From Fluviicola sp. (lineage in GTDB: Bacteria > Bacteroidota > Bacteroidia > Flavobacteriales_D > Crocinitomicaceae), in NCBI GenBank assembly GCA_017983675.1, contig JAGOAZ010000009.1:1-64000 (forward strand): a stretch of DNA of 64,000 bases, read 5' to 3'. The notes under the pieces were generated by a model. That model did not search any database and was not told the origin of the DNA. It saw nothing but the letters and a program-made list of their open reading frames with translations. The position numbers were made by a program, and so were the translations under genes. Shown here piece after piece: positions 18,795 through 28,256 of this stretch; the stretch's first letter is position 1, and every line of letters begins with the position of its first letter.

Positions 18795-21659
18795 ATGCCA
18801 CTACATAGATTCGTACTTTTTTATTTTGCTTTTCTTTTGAAGCATTCACCATTAAAATTGAGATTATGTTTATCAATAATTTTCCTCAAGTTAGGGTTAT
18901 TTGGTCAACAATATAATTTATCGAATTCACTTCAAACAATAAATGGTTTACCGAGTAATCATGTTTATGATTTATGTGAAGACCAAAAAGGATTTTTATG
19001 GATTGCAACAGATAACGGAACCGTTAGATTTGATGGTAAAAATTTCTTGAATTATACCACAAGTAATGGTTTGCCATCTAATGATGTACTGCGAATAGTT
19101 ATGGAAAAAAAAGGTACAATTTGGGCTGTTTGTTACAATCAACCGCCAAGTTATTTTGATGAAAAATCAAATCGATTTGTAAGTTTTGAATCCAATAAAA
19201 CAATTAAAGAAATTTCCAGTCTTTTACTTCAACCGATTATTCTAAAAAACGGTGGTATAGTTTTTAAAAGTGCCAAAGGTAATCTTAAATTTTTAGATCA
19301 TAAATTAATAGCTATCTATAAAAGCACAACTAAAATAGAAATCAGTAAGCAAAACAGTGGTTTTTCATTAAAATCATCAATTACTCCAAAAAAAACAACA
19401 GAAATACGGCTCTTAAAAAACAAAATGTCCGTTTATAGCTTTCAGCATAAAGAAAGCACTATTTCTGTTTGTGAATTAGAAAATGAATATTATGTTTTTT
19501 TTAGCACAGAATTTTATCGAATAAGAAAAAATTTATCACGAAAAAACAGTAAAAAAATCTACATAGGAGAAAAAGTCAATTGGTATAAATTTCATGAAAA
19601 CGAACTACATGTTTTTACTGAAAATGGAACAATCATTAATTTTGATTTAAAAACGTTAAAGAAAAAAATCGTCTACAAAAACAGAAAAGGATCCAATATA
19701 ACTTCATCGCTATTTGATAAAAACAAGAATCTATGGATCGGGACTATTGAAAACGGCTTGGAATACTACACTAAATCACCAATAAAAACATATTCAACTC
19801 CAAAAATATCAAACAATTTCTTAAGTATTCTCAAAACAAAAGATGCTGTTTATGCAGGGAATTATAGTAGTCAACTGATTACTATTCATCACTCCAAAAC
19901 AAAAGTACATAGCTTAAATAATTCTTCTAAAAAAAATTGGATCCGTTTTATAAGCTCGTTCAACAAAAAGGTTATCGCTGTTTCTGATAATGGTTATGCT
20001 GTCAATTTCGGTTCGTTAATCCCAATATATTACCATAACTTGAAAATCTCATTAAAAACTGCTTGTAAATTAAACGATAGCATATTAATTATCGGTTCAA
20101 ATGATGGATTATTCAAATTAAACGCACTTACGAATTACTATTGTTCATTCCTTCCAAAAAAAGTCAAAATTCTCGCACTGGAAAAAAATAATGAATCATC
20201 GTTTTACTTTTTAACGAATGAAGGCTTGTTTCTTTATTCTTTTAAAAATAACAAAGTAGATAAAATATTAAATCAGTTTAATTTTAATCAACTTGCTTTT
20301 GGTAGTAAAGATGAAATCTGGATAAGCACTTTCAAAGGTGATTTATTATTGCTGCGAAACAAAAAGATTTATCGAACAATTAAAAATTCAGAAGGTTTAC
20401 CCGAAAACATCACTAAGATAATTGCTACAAAAAACAGACTATGGATAGCATCCAAAACAGGCTTATACATACTTACAAAAAATGATTTCAAAATTTACAA
20501 GCTCTCTAAATTTGATGGATTACCATCGCAAGAAATCAACGCTATTTGTTTGAACAATGATACAATTTATGCTGCAACGACAAATGGAATTGCGCAATTA
20601 CCCGTTGCTATGAAAATTCACAAGTATGACATAAATCCAACAATTACTACGTTAAAAATAAACAATGAATTATTTCCAGTGCGTCACTTTTATAAATTAG
20701 ACGAAGAGAAAAAAAGTATATCAATTCAACTAGCAGGTGTAGATTTATCAGGTCATTTTAAAAAATTTCAATATGCATTAAACAATTCATCGAGTTGGCA
20801 AAACCTGGAAGGAAACAACTTAAATTTGATTTTAAAAGGCGGTGAAAATTTGCTTGCTATAAGAGCAATGGATGTAAATGAAAACATTGGAAAAAAAACA
20901 ATTCGCTTACATTTCAATGTTGATCTTCCGTTTTACACTAAAATTTGGTTTTGGATTTTAACTGTTTTTGGAAGTTCTTTTCTTGTGTTTATATTGATCT
21001 TACGCAGAAGATTGTCTCAAACAAAAAAAGAATTTGAGAAACAACTTGCATTAGAGCAACAGCGATCTGCTATTACTGCTGACTTGCATGATGAAATTGG
21101 TTCTTCGTTAAGTAGTTTACAAATCAATAGTGCAATTGCAAATATTGTTTATGAATCTGATCCAGATCAAACAAAAAAAATACTAACTAAAATTGAAGTG
21201 CAAGCGGAATTATTGGCAGAAAGAGTTGGCGATATTATTTGGAGCATGAAGCCAGGAAACGAAGAGTTTTTGGCATTATCGTCACGAATAAAAAATTTCA
21301 CCAACGACATATTAGGTGAAACAAAAATCAAGTACAGCTTTCAAATAGATCAAAGCATAGATACGTTTTTAACCAAAGTTTCAATCCGTAAAAATTTGCT
21401 TTTATTTATGAAAGAAGCAATCAACAATGCCGCGAAATATAGTCAAGCAAAACAATTGAAAATTAGTTTATCGATTGTAAATCAAGAAATTCAGATTGAA
21501 ATTTCAGACGATGGCATTGGTTTTGACACCACGATAACCAAAGGAAACGGTTTGGGAAACATGCAAAAAAGAATAGCAGAAATAAATGGAAATTTAACGA
21601 TTGTTTCTGAACCTAACAAAGGAACAATTATTACAGCAACCATTCCAATTGTACCCTGA
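18795..21659 (+). CDS. Reg_prop/Y_Y_Y sensor histidine kinase
   Basis: 954 residues. A hydrophobic N-terminal export region is followed by a long periplasmic propeller (INGLPSNHVYDLCEDQKGFLWIATDNG is the first Reg_prop blade, split here across its repeats), a Y_Y_Y domain around 610-700, one transmembrane helix (IWFWILTVFGSSFLVFILIL), a HisKA_3-type dimerisation helix with H765 in DLHDEIGSS, and an ATPase domain (N box NNAAKYS, DDGIGFD, GNGLGNM). It signals in trans to the LuxR-type regulator 42 bp downstream. A TAACTTTA at 18753-18760 is a possible -7 element. The gene is notably lysine- and isoleucine-rich compared with neighbours. Confidence 0.93.
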   Translation: MPLHRFVLFYFAFLLKHSPLKLRLCLSIIFLKLGLFGQQYNLSNSLQTINGLPSNHVYDLCEDQKGFLWIATDNGTVRFDGKNFLNYTTSNGLPSNDVLRIVMEKKGTIWAVCYNQPPSYFDEKSNRFVSFESNKTIKEISSLLLQPIILKNGGIVFKSAKGNLKFLDHKLIAIYKSTTKIEISKQNSGFSLKSSITPKKTTEIRLLKNKMSVYSFQHKESTISVCELENEYYVFFSTEFYRIRKNLSRKNSKKIYIGEKVNWYKFHENELHVFTENGTIINFDLKTLKKKIVYKNRKGSNITSSLFDKNKNLWIGTIENGLEYYTKSPIKTYSTPKISNNFLSILKTKDAVYAGNYSSQLITIHHSKTKVHSLNNSSKKNWIRFISSFNKKVIAVSDNGYAVNFGSLIPIYYHNLKISLKTACKLNDSILIIGSNDGLFKLNALTNYYCSFLPKKVKILALEKNNESSFYFLTNEGLFLYSFKNNKVDKILNQFNFNQLAFGSKDEIWISTFKGDLLLLRNKKIYRTIKNSEGLPENITKIIATKNRLWIASKTGLYILTKNDFKIYKLSKFDGLPSQEINAICLNNDTIYAATTNGIAQLPVAMKIHKYDINPTITTLKINNELFPVRHFYKLDEEKKSISIQLAGVDLSGHFKKFQYALNNSSSWQNLEGNNLNLILKGGENLLAIRAMDVNENIGKKTIRLHFNVDLPFYTKIWFWILTVFGSSFLVFILILRRRLSQTKKEFEKQLALEQQRSAITADLHDEIGSSLSSLQINSAIANIVYESDPDQTKKILTKIEVQAELLAERVGDIIWSMKPGNEEFLALSSRIKNFTNDILGETKIKYSFQIDQSIDTFLTKVSIRKNLLLFMKEAINNAAKYSQAKQLKISLSIVNQEIQIEISDDGIGFDTTITKGNGLGNMQKRIAEINGNLTIVSEPNKGTIITATIPIVP

Positions 21660-21701
21660 TTTAGGGATAAATCAAATGCACAAATAATATACTTTTATTC
21701 T

Positions 21702-22325
21702 ATGGCAATTCGAATTTATATTTACGACGATAGTAACGAACGAAGAGAAAGTTTGAAGGCTTTGATGCTATTGAATGATCAACTTCAGTTTGTCGGTGAA
21801 GGATTAAATTGTTCAACAGTCAATGAAGACATGAATACTTATTTTCCAGATGTTGTGTTGATGGATATAAACATGCCTGAAGTTAATGGTATTGAAGGTT
21901 TGCGAATTATAAAAACGAAACATCCTGAAGTGAAAGTATTGATGCAAACAGCATTTGATGATTCTGACAAAATATTTACGAGTATTATTAATGGTGCAAG
22001 TGGTTATATTTTAAAGAATGACAAACCGCAACGAATACTTCAGGCAATTGAAGAAGTGTATCAAGGTGGGGCGGCCATGAATCCTGGAATTGCTCAAAAA
22101 GTATTGGATTATTTTAAACCCAAAACAATTACTAATCCCTTATCACCAAAAGAATCGCAAGTACTTGCTCTGTTAGCTGATGGCTTGTCGTATAAAATGG
22201 TTGCTGATAAACTAGGTGTCAGTTATTCAACGGTTAATACGCACGGAAAACGCATTTATGAAAAGCTTCACATTTCATCACTAGGTGAAGCAATAGCTTA
22301 CTATTATAAAAATTTGAAGCAATAG
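21702..22325 (+). CDS. LuxR/NarL-type response regulator
   Basis: 207 residues: an N-terminal receiver (acidic DD at 9-10, phospho-acceptor D55 in VVLMDINMP, T83, K105 in YILKND) and a C-terminal LuxR helix-turn-helix (LSPKESQVLALLADGLSYKMVADKLGVSYSTV region, about residues 145-200). It is the cognate partner of the upstream HisKA_3 kinase, in the same direction and 42 bp away. Its target genes are unknown. The stop lies only 2 bp from the convergent ATPase gene stop. Confidence 0.94.
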   Translation: MAIRIYIYDDSNERRESLKALMLLNDQLQFVGEGLNCSTVNEDMNTYFPDVVLMDINMPEVNGIEGLRIIKTKHPEVKVLMQTAFDDSDKIFTSIINGASGYILKNDKPQRILQAIEEVYQGGAAMNPGIAQKVLDYFKPKTITNPLSPKESQVLALLADGLSYKMVADKLGVSYSTVNTHGKRIYEKLHISSLGEAIAYYYKNLKQ

Positions 22326-22327
22326 AT

Positions 22328-23749
22328 TTACATCAATTCACTTACATTGATGAAATTATCTACTACTTCAAGTGAATATTCATTTTCAATAATTTCTTCG
22401 TTTGCAATAAACGTATTTAATATCATCTTTTTGGTTTTAGACGTTTCTATAAAACCTACTTTTCGCAGCTTTATTTCTTGCGCATATTTTTTAGAAATTT
22501 CAAAATTACTTTCATAAAATTTACATTCACACAGGTTAATGGTTGCATCTTTTCTGTCAATTATTAAATCAATTTGAAAGCCATTATTTTCTTCAGCTCC
22601 AATTCTTGAAAAGCTGGAAGTTTCAGTATATACATTTTGTATCCCCAACGCTTTTTTAATTTCATTAATATGTTTTAAACAAAGGGTTTCAAAGGCATAT
22701 CCTTTCCAAATTTTATACCTTTGAGAAGCAGCAATGGTTTGCCAAATAGAGGCATCTTTTTTTTCATTTCCTTTCATGAAACGATGATAAAATACTGAAA
22801 ATTCGTCGATTAATTTATAAATACTACCGCGTTTTTTCTTTCCAAATGGAGTATATTCAACTACAAAACCTGTTACAACCAAATCATTAATGGTTCTTGT
22901 AAAATTTCCACCAGCCGATATTTTAGCTTTTTGAATTATTTCTTCTCTTGTTAACCCCTTATGTGACAGTGCTAAAACCGCTACTATGGCTTCGTGATTT
23001 TCCCAATTTTCAAAAAGTGCCTTATACAAATTGTTGTATTCATATTTCAAAATTCCGGTTTCCTCAAAACATAGTCGTTCAATAGCTTTTGTAGGGCTTT
23101 CTCCTTTGGTTAATTGCTCCAAGTAATAAGGCAAACCACCAAAAGTCATATAAATTTCGGCAATTCCAGTAGTTGTAAATTGAATATTTTTGGATTTCAA
23201 GAACTGTTTTGTTTCTGCTAATGTAAAAGGTTGCAAATGAATAGGAATGTTTACTCGGTTGTGAAAACCACCCTTGTCATTGATTATTTTTTGAGTTATC
23301 CAAGAAGTTGCTGAACCGCAAACCACTAAAACAAAGTGTTTTTCTTGCGATAAATAATCGTTCCACAAATGAGCTAATAATTGAATAAAACCTGATTTCG
23401 CATTGGAAATCCAAGGTAGTTCGTCAATAAAAAGGACTTGTTTTTTATTTTTTGGTAACGTTTTTAAATAGTTTTTCAATAAAATAAAAACATCCTGCCA
23501 GTTAGTGATCGTCCCAATGATTGGAAAAGCACCACTGTATTCTGCAATTTTTTGAACAAAGTTGTTGATTTGTGTTTGCAAATTTGCCTCTTGTATTCCT
23601 GTAACAGAAAAGCAAAAATGTTGAGCATACAGTTCTCTAATGATGTAGGTTTTTCCTACTCTCCTGCGTCCTGTAACGGCTATGAATGAAGACTTTTTTA
23701 GACGCAAAGCATTGAGCATTATTTTGGTTTGTGCGGTTCTTCCTATCAT
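22328..23749 (-). CDS. DUF234-type AAA+ ATPase with PD-(D/E)XK-like C-terminus
   Basis: 473 residues from ATG 23749. Walker A is GRRRVGKT (residues 27-34) and Walker B is VLFIDELPW, followed by a sensor-like LVVCGSATSW, so it is an AAA+/STAND-related ATPase of the family common in archaea and Bacteroidota. A winged-helix-like middle (THKGLTREEIIQKAKISAGG split across it) leads to a DUF234 C-terminus with QIDLIID and CECKFY, spaced like a PD-(D/E)XK nuclease core. The frame is open to ATG 23785, but the -7 box at 23772 lies inside that extension, so the shorter start is chosen. The promoter is embedded in an array of alternating half-sites. Function unknown. Confidence 0.87.
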   Translation of the reverse strand: MIGRTAQTKIMLNALRLKKSSFIAVTGRRRVGKTYIIRELYAQHFCFSVTGIQEANLQTQINNFVQKIAEYSGAFPIIGTITNWQDVFILLKNYLKTLPKNKKQVLFIDELPWISNAKSGFIQLLAHLWNDYLSQEKHFVLVVCGSATSWITQKIINDKGGFHNRVNIPIHLQPFTLAETKQFLKSKNIQFTTTGIAEIYMTFGGLPYYLEQLTKGESPTKAIERLCFEETGILKYEYNNLYKALFENWENHEAIVAVLALSHKGLTREEIIQKAKISAGGNFTRTINDLVVTGFVVEYTPFGKKKRGSIYKLIDEFSVFYHRFMKGNEKKDASIWQTIAASQRYKIWKGYAFETLCLKHINEIKKALGIQNVYTETSSFSRIGAEENNGFQIDLIIDRKDATINLCECKFYESNFEISKKYAQEIKLRKVGFIETSKTKKMILNTFIANEEIIENEYSLEVVDNFINVSELM

Positions 23750-23756
23750 TTTATAA

Positions 23757-23898
23757 TTGGATTTATCTATGCAAATATACCACATAAATCCAACTATAAA
23801 AAATATTAATTGGATTTATCTTTAAAATAATGGACATAAATCCAACTATAAATATTCATGATTGGACTTATCTATAAAAAATTACATGATAAATCCAG
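23757..23898. repeat. array of six alternating TTGGATTTAT half-sites
   Basis: TTGGATTTAT or its near match occurs forward at 23757, 23810 and 23862 (TTGGACTTAT), and its complement ATAAATCCAA at 23784, 23836 and 23889 (ATAAATCCAG). Consecutive starts are 27, 26, 26, 26 and 27 bp apart, about 2.5 helical turns, with strictly alternating orientation. The array covers the ATPase gene's -7 box and expected transcription start, so it looks like a multi-site operator. Intervening bases are AT-rich and not conserved. Confidence 0.85.
23772..23779 (-). promoter_or_regulatory. -7 box of the DUF234 ATPase gene
   Basis: Minus-strand TATATTTG, 23 nt before ATG 23749 and between the first two half-sites of the alternating array. 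It supports the shorter protein start. Confidence 0.6.
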
Positions 23899-24078
23899 CT
23901 AAATAAAAAATTAGCAAGCTTCAATAAACAAAATTCTATCGTAATTCAAATTCCCTTGTCACCTGATTTAGGGATTTTTTTGTGAGAAAAAAGAACAAAT
24001 ATTTGTACCATAAAATCATCATTATAAGATATGATAATTTTTAACCGAGTAACATTTTACACTTAAATTCAAACAACT

Positions 24079-26151
24079 ATGAAAACAATCAATTCATTAA
24101 TCCTACTAATTACAGGGCTTTTTATGGCTACCTCAAGTTATGCACAGATGGATGCATTCCCTGATTTTTACACTGTTCCTTTATCTGGAGGAACAACAAC
24201 AAGCGTGATAGCAAACGATTTAAATGCTGGTGTTCCTGTTACAGCAGCGACTTCAAATTTACAAGTTTATATGACCTTACCGTCATTTATTACATTTAAT
24301 ACGACAACGGGCGTTGTTACTGTTGCACCAGGTACATCTGTAGGGGTTTACACGTTTAACTATCAAGTATGCCAACTAAGTACCAATAATTGTGACTATA
24401 CAACTGTTACTGTTACTGTTAGTAATCTAGATATGACGCTTACAGGTGCTTACGTTGATCAAAACGCAAATACATTTGTAGATGCAGGAGATGTAATCAA
24501 TTACACCTATTCAGTTACAAATAATGGGGCTACTCCAATGGCTCCTGTTAATATTACTGGATTAGGTATTACAGGTGTTACTACGATACCTTCTTTAGCA
24601 GTAAGTGCTACTGATAATTCAACTGTCAGCATGTACATTCTTACTGAGACAGACATCAACAACGGTTTTGTTGACAACAATGCAAGTGCTGTTGGTGATG
24701 ATGGAACCATTTGGCATAATATCCCTGTTTTATTAACAACACCATTAGCTGTATCTGATGGGATAAAATTAATTGCTTTTGGTGATACAAATGGTAATGG
24801 AATAAAAGATATAGGTGAAACTTCACTCAATGCAGGAGACTTCAATTACACGATTAATTTAGGAACAACACATAATGTAGCTAGCACAACAGGAGAGGTG
24901 ATACTATTTGAAGGAAATCCATTAAATAGTTATTATTTATCCTTTACTGTTAATCCATCGCTTTCTTTTGCATACGCAACTTCTACAACGTATTCAGGAG
25001 TTACGGTTCCAATTTCATCGGGAATTGTTAATTACTATTTCCCAATCACTTTATTACCTTTTGATGATTTGTCTGTAGCTTTAAATCCAAGTAGAGGCCC
25101 CGTTCCTGGTTTTCAATACTTAAATTTGGTTGTTTTAAAAAACGAAGGTACTTCTCCAATGAGTGGTGAAACGCTCACTTATACATGTGATCCAAGATTA
25201 ACCATTTCAGGATTTTTTCCGGCTGGCACTACGCCAACAACTTCAACAACTTCCAATTTCACGTATACAATTCCATCCGGATCTCCAATACCTGCAGGTG
25301 GTATCGTTGTGTTTTATGTGCAACTTCAAGTTCCAATTTTAGGAACAACTTTCCCAGGCTATTCACCATTTGCATTAGGTGATTTATTGACAAATACTGT
25401 CACTGTAACTGCTCCATCTGGAGATGCTCGACCACTTAATAATACTACTACACTTATTCAAGATGTTCGTGGCTCTTACGATCCAAACGATATTCATGAA
25501 GCGCATGGTGAAAAAATCCTGTTCAATACATTTTCATCAAGCGATTATTTGACTTATACTATTCGCTTTGAAAATACAGGAACTGGTAATGCGATTAATA
25601 TAAAAGTGGATAATATTTTAGATCCAAAACTTGATCCATCAACAATAAGAATGGTTGGAGCAAGTGCCGATTATGCATTATACCGAACTGGTAATAATTT
25701 GTCATGGACATTTTATGGAATTGATCTTCCCCCTTCAGTGTCTTCTACATCCTATGTTGGTAAAGGTTACCTCACTTATCAAATTAAACCAACCGCTGGT
25801 TATGCGATTGGAGATATAATTCCAAATACGGCGAATATTTATTTTGATTTTAATCCAGCAATTATTACCAATACGTTTAATACTGAATTCACTTCAGATC
25901 TATCACTATCACAATTTGATAATTCATTAATAAGTGCTAGTCCTAATCCTACATCGGATAACATTACAATTGAATCGATGGAAACAATTCAACAGATTGA
26001 AATTTATAATGTGTTAGGTGAAAAAGTGGGACACAAAGCAGCAACTTCCAATACAGTTGAACTTTCGTTGGAAAATTTAGAAAAAGGCAGCTATTTGTTA
26101 AAAATCGTGAGTGAAAAAGGAGTATTTACAAAACAAATTATCAAAAATTAA
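24079..26151 (+). CDS. T9SS-secreted protein with DUF11/DUF7619-like domains
   Basis: 690 residues: signal peptide (INSLILLITGLFMATSSYAQ), an Ig-like region, DUF11-like beta-sandwich repeats (DQNANTFVDAGDVINYTYSV, NTGTGNAINI), a segment typical of Bacteroidota DUF7619 (YDPNDIHEAHGEKI ... NTANIYFDFNPAIITNTF), and a type A sorting domain (SASPNPTSDNITIES ... FTKQIIKN). It is an extracellular or surface structural protein; no catalytic motif is visible. The leader is about 65-70 nt if the AATATTTG at 23998-24005 acts as the -7 element. The lipoprotein gene follows 11 bp later and probably shares the transcript. Confidence 0.88.
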   Translation: MKTINSLILLITGLFMATSSYAQMDAFPDFYTVPLSGGTTTSVIANDLNAGVPVTAATSNLQVYMTLPSFITFNTTTGVVTVAPGTSVGVYTFNYQVCQLSTNNCDYTTVTVTVSNLDMTLTGAYVDQNANTFVDAGDVINYTYSVTNNGATPMAPVNITGLGITGVTTIPSLAVSATDNSTVSMYILTETDINNGFVDNNASAVGDDGTIWHNIPVLLTTPLAVSDGIKLIAFGDTNGNGIKDIGETSLNAGDFNYTINLGTTHNVASTTGEVILFEGNPLNSYYLSFTVNPSLSFAYATSTTYSGVTVPISSGIVNYYFPITLLPFDDLSVALNPSRGPVPGFQYLNLVVLKNEGTSPMSGETLTYTCDPRLTISGFFPAGTTPTTSTTSNFTYTIPSGSPIPAGGIVVFYVQLQVPILGTTFPGYSPFALGDLLTNTVTVTAPSGDARPLNNTTTLIQDVRGSYDPNDIHEAHGEKILFNTFSSSDYLTYTIRFENTGTGNAINIKVDNILDPKLDPSTIRMVGASADYALYRTGNNLSWTFYGIDLPPSVSSTSYVGKGYLTYQIKPTAGYAIGDIIPNTANIYFDFNPAIITNTFNTEFTSDLSLSQFDNSLISASPNPTSDNITIESMETIQQIEIYNVLGEKVGHKAATSNTVELSLENLEKGSYLLKIVSEKGVFTKQIIKN

Positions 26152-26162
26152 TAGCAATCAAT

Positions 26163-27179
26163 ATGAACTTTTTCATCAATAAATATTGCATCATTTCGGC
26201 TTTAGTGATGCTATTAATGGGGTGTGATTCTTCATCAGATCCGATAACTCCCACGCCAGTACCGTCAACTCTTGATTTTATTTACATCAAAGCACCAAAT
26301 GCAGCAAGTGGAAATGCTGGATTTTGGGAATTAAAAAAGGAAGTGACAGCTGGAATTGGTTTTACATCGCCAATAACGTTAAGATCAGATGATTTTTCAA
26401 CTGTTGCATCAACTATACCATCTGCTACCGTAATGAGTAAACAATGTTCAGCTTACGATAAAGTAAGTAAGCGATATGCTGTTTCATCAGGGGAAAGAGT
26501 TATAGTTTATAATTTCACACCAACTTTAGCTTCAACAATTCCAATAATTGAATTTCAGTATAATGTTTCATCTGTTCAAGCAATGGAATTTGTAAACGGA
26601 CGGTTTTTTGTGATATTAAACAATGAAATAAAAGAATATGACGTTGCAACAGGAACTGTCTTAAGTTCATTTACACCGATAACATTGGCAAGTGGACAGG
26701 TTTCAAATATCACTCAGAAAGGTGATTATTTAGCTGTAATTTCTGGCGGTAAATTATATATGGTAAACATAACTGGTACAGGTTCAATGGTTGCGGGTTA
26801 TCCCTATACATTTGGAACAACAGATAGCTATGAAGGATTAGAAATGCTTTATTCGGGAGGTGCTTATAGTTTATACGTTGTAAAAAGAAATAGTAGCGGG
26901 AACGAATTTCAACAAATCGATATCAATGCTTCATTCAATGTTAGTGCGGTTAATACAAAGTATGTCCTGACATTTACCAATGATATAACAAGTAAAATTT
27001 CAAGTGCAGTTGATTATACCACTGAATTTTATTATTTGATTAGTAATAACTGCTACACATGTGATTCTTTCAGTGCAACCACAATTGATTTAACACCGAC
27101 AAATCCAAGTACTTATTCGCCGACAACACTTACAGCACCAGGTAATCACTACGTTTTTGGTTTACAATTAAAAGATTGA
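26163..27179 (+). CDS. lipoprotein of unknown function
   Basis: 338 residues with a lipoprotein signal: hydrophobic ISALVMLLMGC, with cysteine 21 followed by DSSSD, then a proline-rich linker. The remainder is rich in short beta-like segments (VSSVQAMEFVNGRFFVI, YLAVISGGKLYMV), suggesting a propeller-like fold, but I do not recognise a named family. It is 11 bp downstream of the T9SS cargo gene and ends before a strong terminator, so the two form a likely transcription unit and the products may work together at the outer surface. Confidence 0.78.
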   Translation: MNFFINKYCIISALVMLLMGCDSSSDPITPTPVPSTLDFIYIKAPNAASGNAGFWELKKEVTAGIGFTSPITLRSDDFSTVASTIPSATVMSKQCSAYDKVSKRYAVSSGERVIVYNFTPTLASTIPIIEFQYNVSSVQAMEFVNGRFFVILNNEIKEYDVATGTVLSSFTPITLASGQVSNITQKGDYLAVISGGKLYMVNITGTGSMVAGYPYTFGTTDSYEGLEMLYSGGAYSLYVVKRNSSGNEFQQIDINASFNVSAVNTKYVLTFTNDITSKISSAVDYTTEFYYLISNNCYTCDSFSATTIDLTPTNPSTYSPTTLTAPGNHYVFGLQLKD

Positions 27180-27203
27180 CATAAAATAATCACTTAAATC
27201 AAT

Positions 27204-27235
27204 AAATCCCGAAGAATAATCTTCGGGATTTTTTT
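27204..27235 (+). terminator. intrinsic terminator between lipoprotein gene and hipT
   Basis: AAATCCCGAAG pairs perfectly with CTTCGGGATTT (11 bp, 6-nt loop), followed by a T run. Its tail touches the stop codon of the convergent hipT, so it may serve both directions. Confidence 0.9.
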
Positions 27236-28256
27236 ATTTCAAACCCAACTGAGCATAACGTTGATGAATTAATGATGCGTATTTTTCTTTCAATTCATCA
27301 CTTACAAAACTTTTTTCCAAAACAGCCAGTATTTCAGGTTTAGCATACAAGAAAAGTTCCAATGTTTTATCCAATACTTTCTTGCTTAAACCACCATTTT
27401 CAAAAGCCATAAGAAAATCATTGTATTTTAATTTTCTCTTTTTCGCATTCAATGTCAAGGCCAATTCTTCTGTGTCAGCAGGATTTACCAAAGCAGTTGG
27501 AACCAAATCATAAGCAGGACACAAACTCATGCCTTGTCCTTCTTTTTCTAACAAAGAAAAGTTTTTCAAGTGCATATCAGCATTGCCAGTTAAAAAACTA
27601 AACAAAACCTGTTCATAAAAATTGGTTACATCCAACAAAGGTGAACTCGAATATTTCAACACCAATTTGGCTACTTGTTCGTGGCTTCCTTTGTATTTAT
27701 CTTCTGTTAAACGTTCGCTCAATTGACACATGTCTTCCATGTGTAATTTACCTTTTCGGGTTCTGTCAACTCGTTTTGTGATGTAACACAAGGTTCCATC
27801 GTGTAATTTCACCAAACTATGTGGAACGACATTTATTCCGCAAACAGCTGCCATGTGCATGGTTACACTTTCCAACTCTGGTAATTGCTCATAATATTCT
27901 GAAGGCGGTTTTAAGATGTAATCGCCATACAATCCAACTATTGTGAGTTTTTTGGTTACGTTTTTATCTTGTTTTTTATACAAACTCAATGATACTTTAG
28001 CTTGCACGCCAGTTACCGCCATTTGACTTTGGATCACTTTTGTAGCTAAGTCTTGTAATTCTGATAGATTATAAGCAAGTTGAGGTGTTTTTAACTGTCC
28101 AAAAAATCGTTTGTTACAAGCAGTATGAAAATCGGAAGAACTATCAAAAAGTGGGTCATAACAATATAAACAACGTCTTCCATAGAATGCGCTTCTTTCT
28201 TGCACATGCAATGGCAGTTGTAAATTTGCTACATATTTTTTTTTATAATTCTTCAT
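27234..28256 (-). CDS. HipT-like serine/threonine kinase (C-terminal part of a split HipA)
   Basis: 340 residues. A putative zinc knuckle at the N-terminus (C29, C32, H44, C47) precedes a HipA_C kinase: glycine-rich TGVQAKVSL, YITKRVDR, catalytic D227 with N232 in GNADMHLKNF, and metal-binding D250 in CPAYDLVPT. All key residues are present, so it should be active. HipA-family toxins phosphorylate translation factors such as aminoacyl-tRNA synthetases; the target here is unknown. ATG 28256 overlaps the preceding small ORF by 14 nt; a TTG nine bases earlier also fits. The order hipB-small subunit-kinase is that of tripartite HipBST systems and of the split HipA loci common in Bacteroidota. Confidence 0.88.
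   Translation of the reverse strand: MKNYKKKYVANLQLPLHVQERSAFYGRRCLYCYDPLFDSSSDFHTACNKRFFGQLKTPQLAYNLSELQDLATKVIQSQMAVTGVQAKVSLSLYKKQDKNVTKKLTIVGLYGDYILKPPSEYYEQLPELESVTMHMAAVCGINVVPHSLVKLHDGTLCYITKRVDRTRKGKLHMEDMCQLSERLTEDKYKGSHEQVAKLVLKYSSSPLLDVTNFYEQVLFSFLTGNADMHLKNFSLLEKEGQGMSLCPAYDLVPTALVNPADTEELALTLNAKKRKLKYNDFLMAFENGGLSKKVLDKTLELFLYAKPEILAVLEKSFVSDELKEKYASLIHQRYAQLGLK

Noticed and set aside
23757..23898. Possible short CRISPR array (three roughly 52-bp units)
   Set aside because: The conserved parts are alternating inverted half-sites rather than identical direct repeats, the intervening bases are short and AT-rich, and no cas gene is nearby.
21655..23975. 14-bp direct repeat CCTGATTTAGGGAT at 21655 and 23962 flanking the regulator and ATPase genes
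   Set aside because: Considered as a target duplication of an insertion, but several 14-mer matches are expected by chance in 64 kb of AT-rich DNA, and there is no transposase or terminal inverted repeat.
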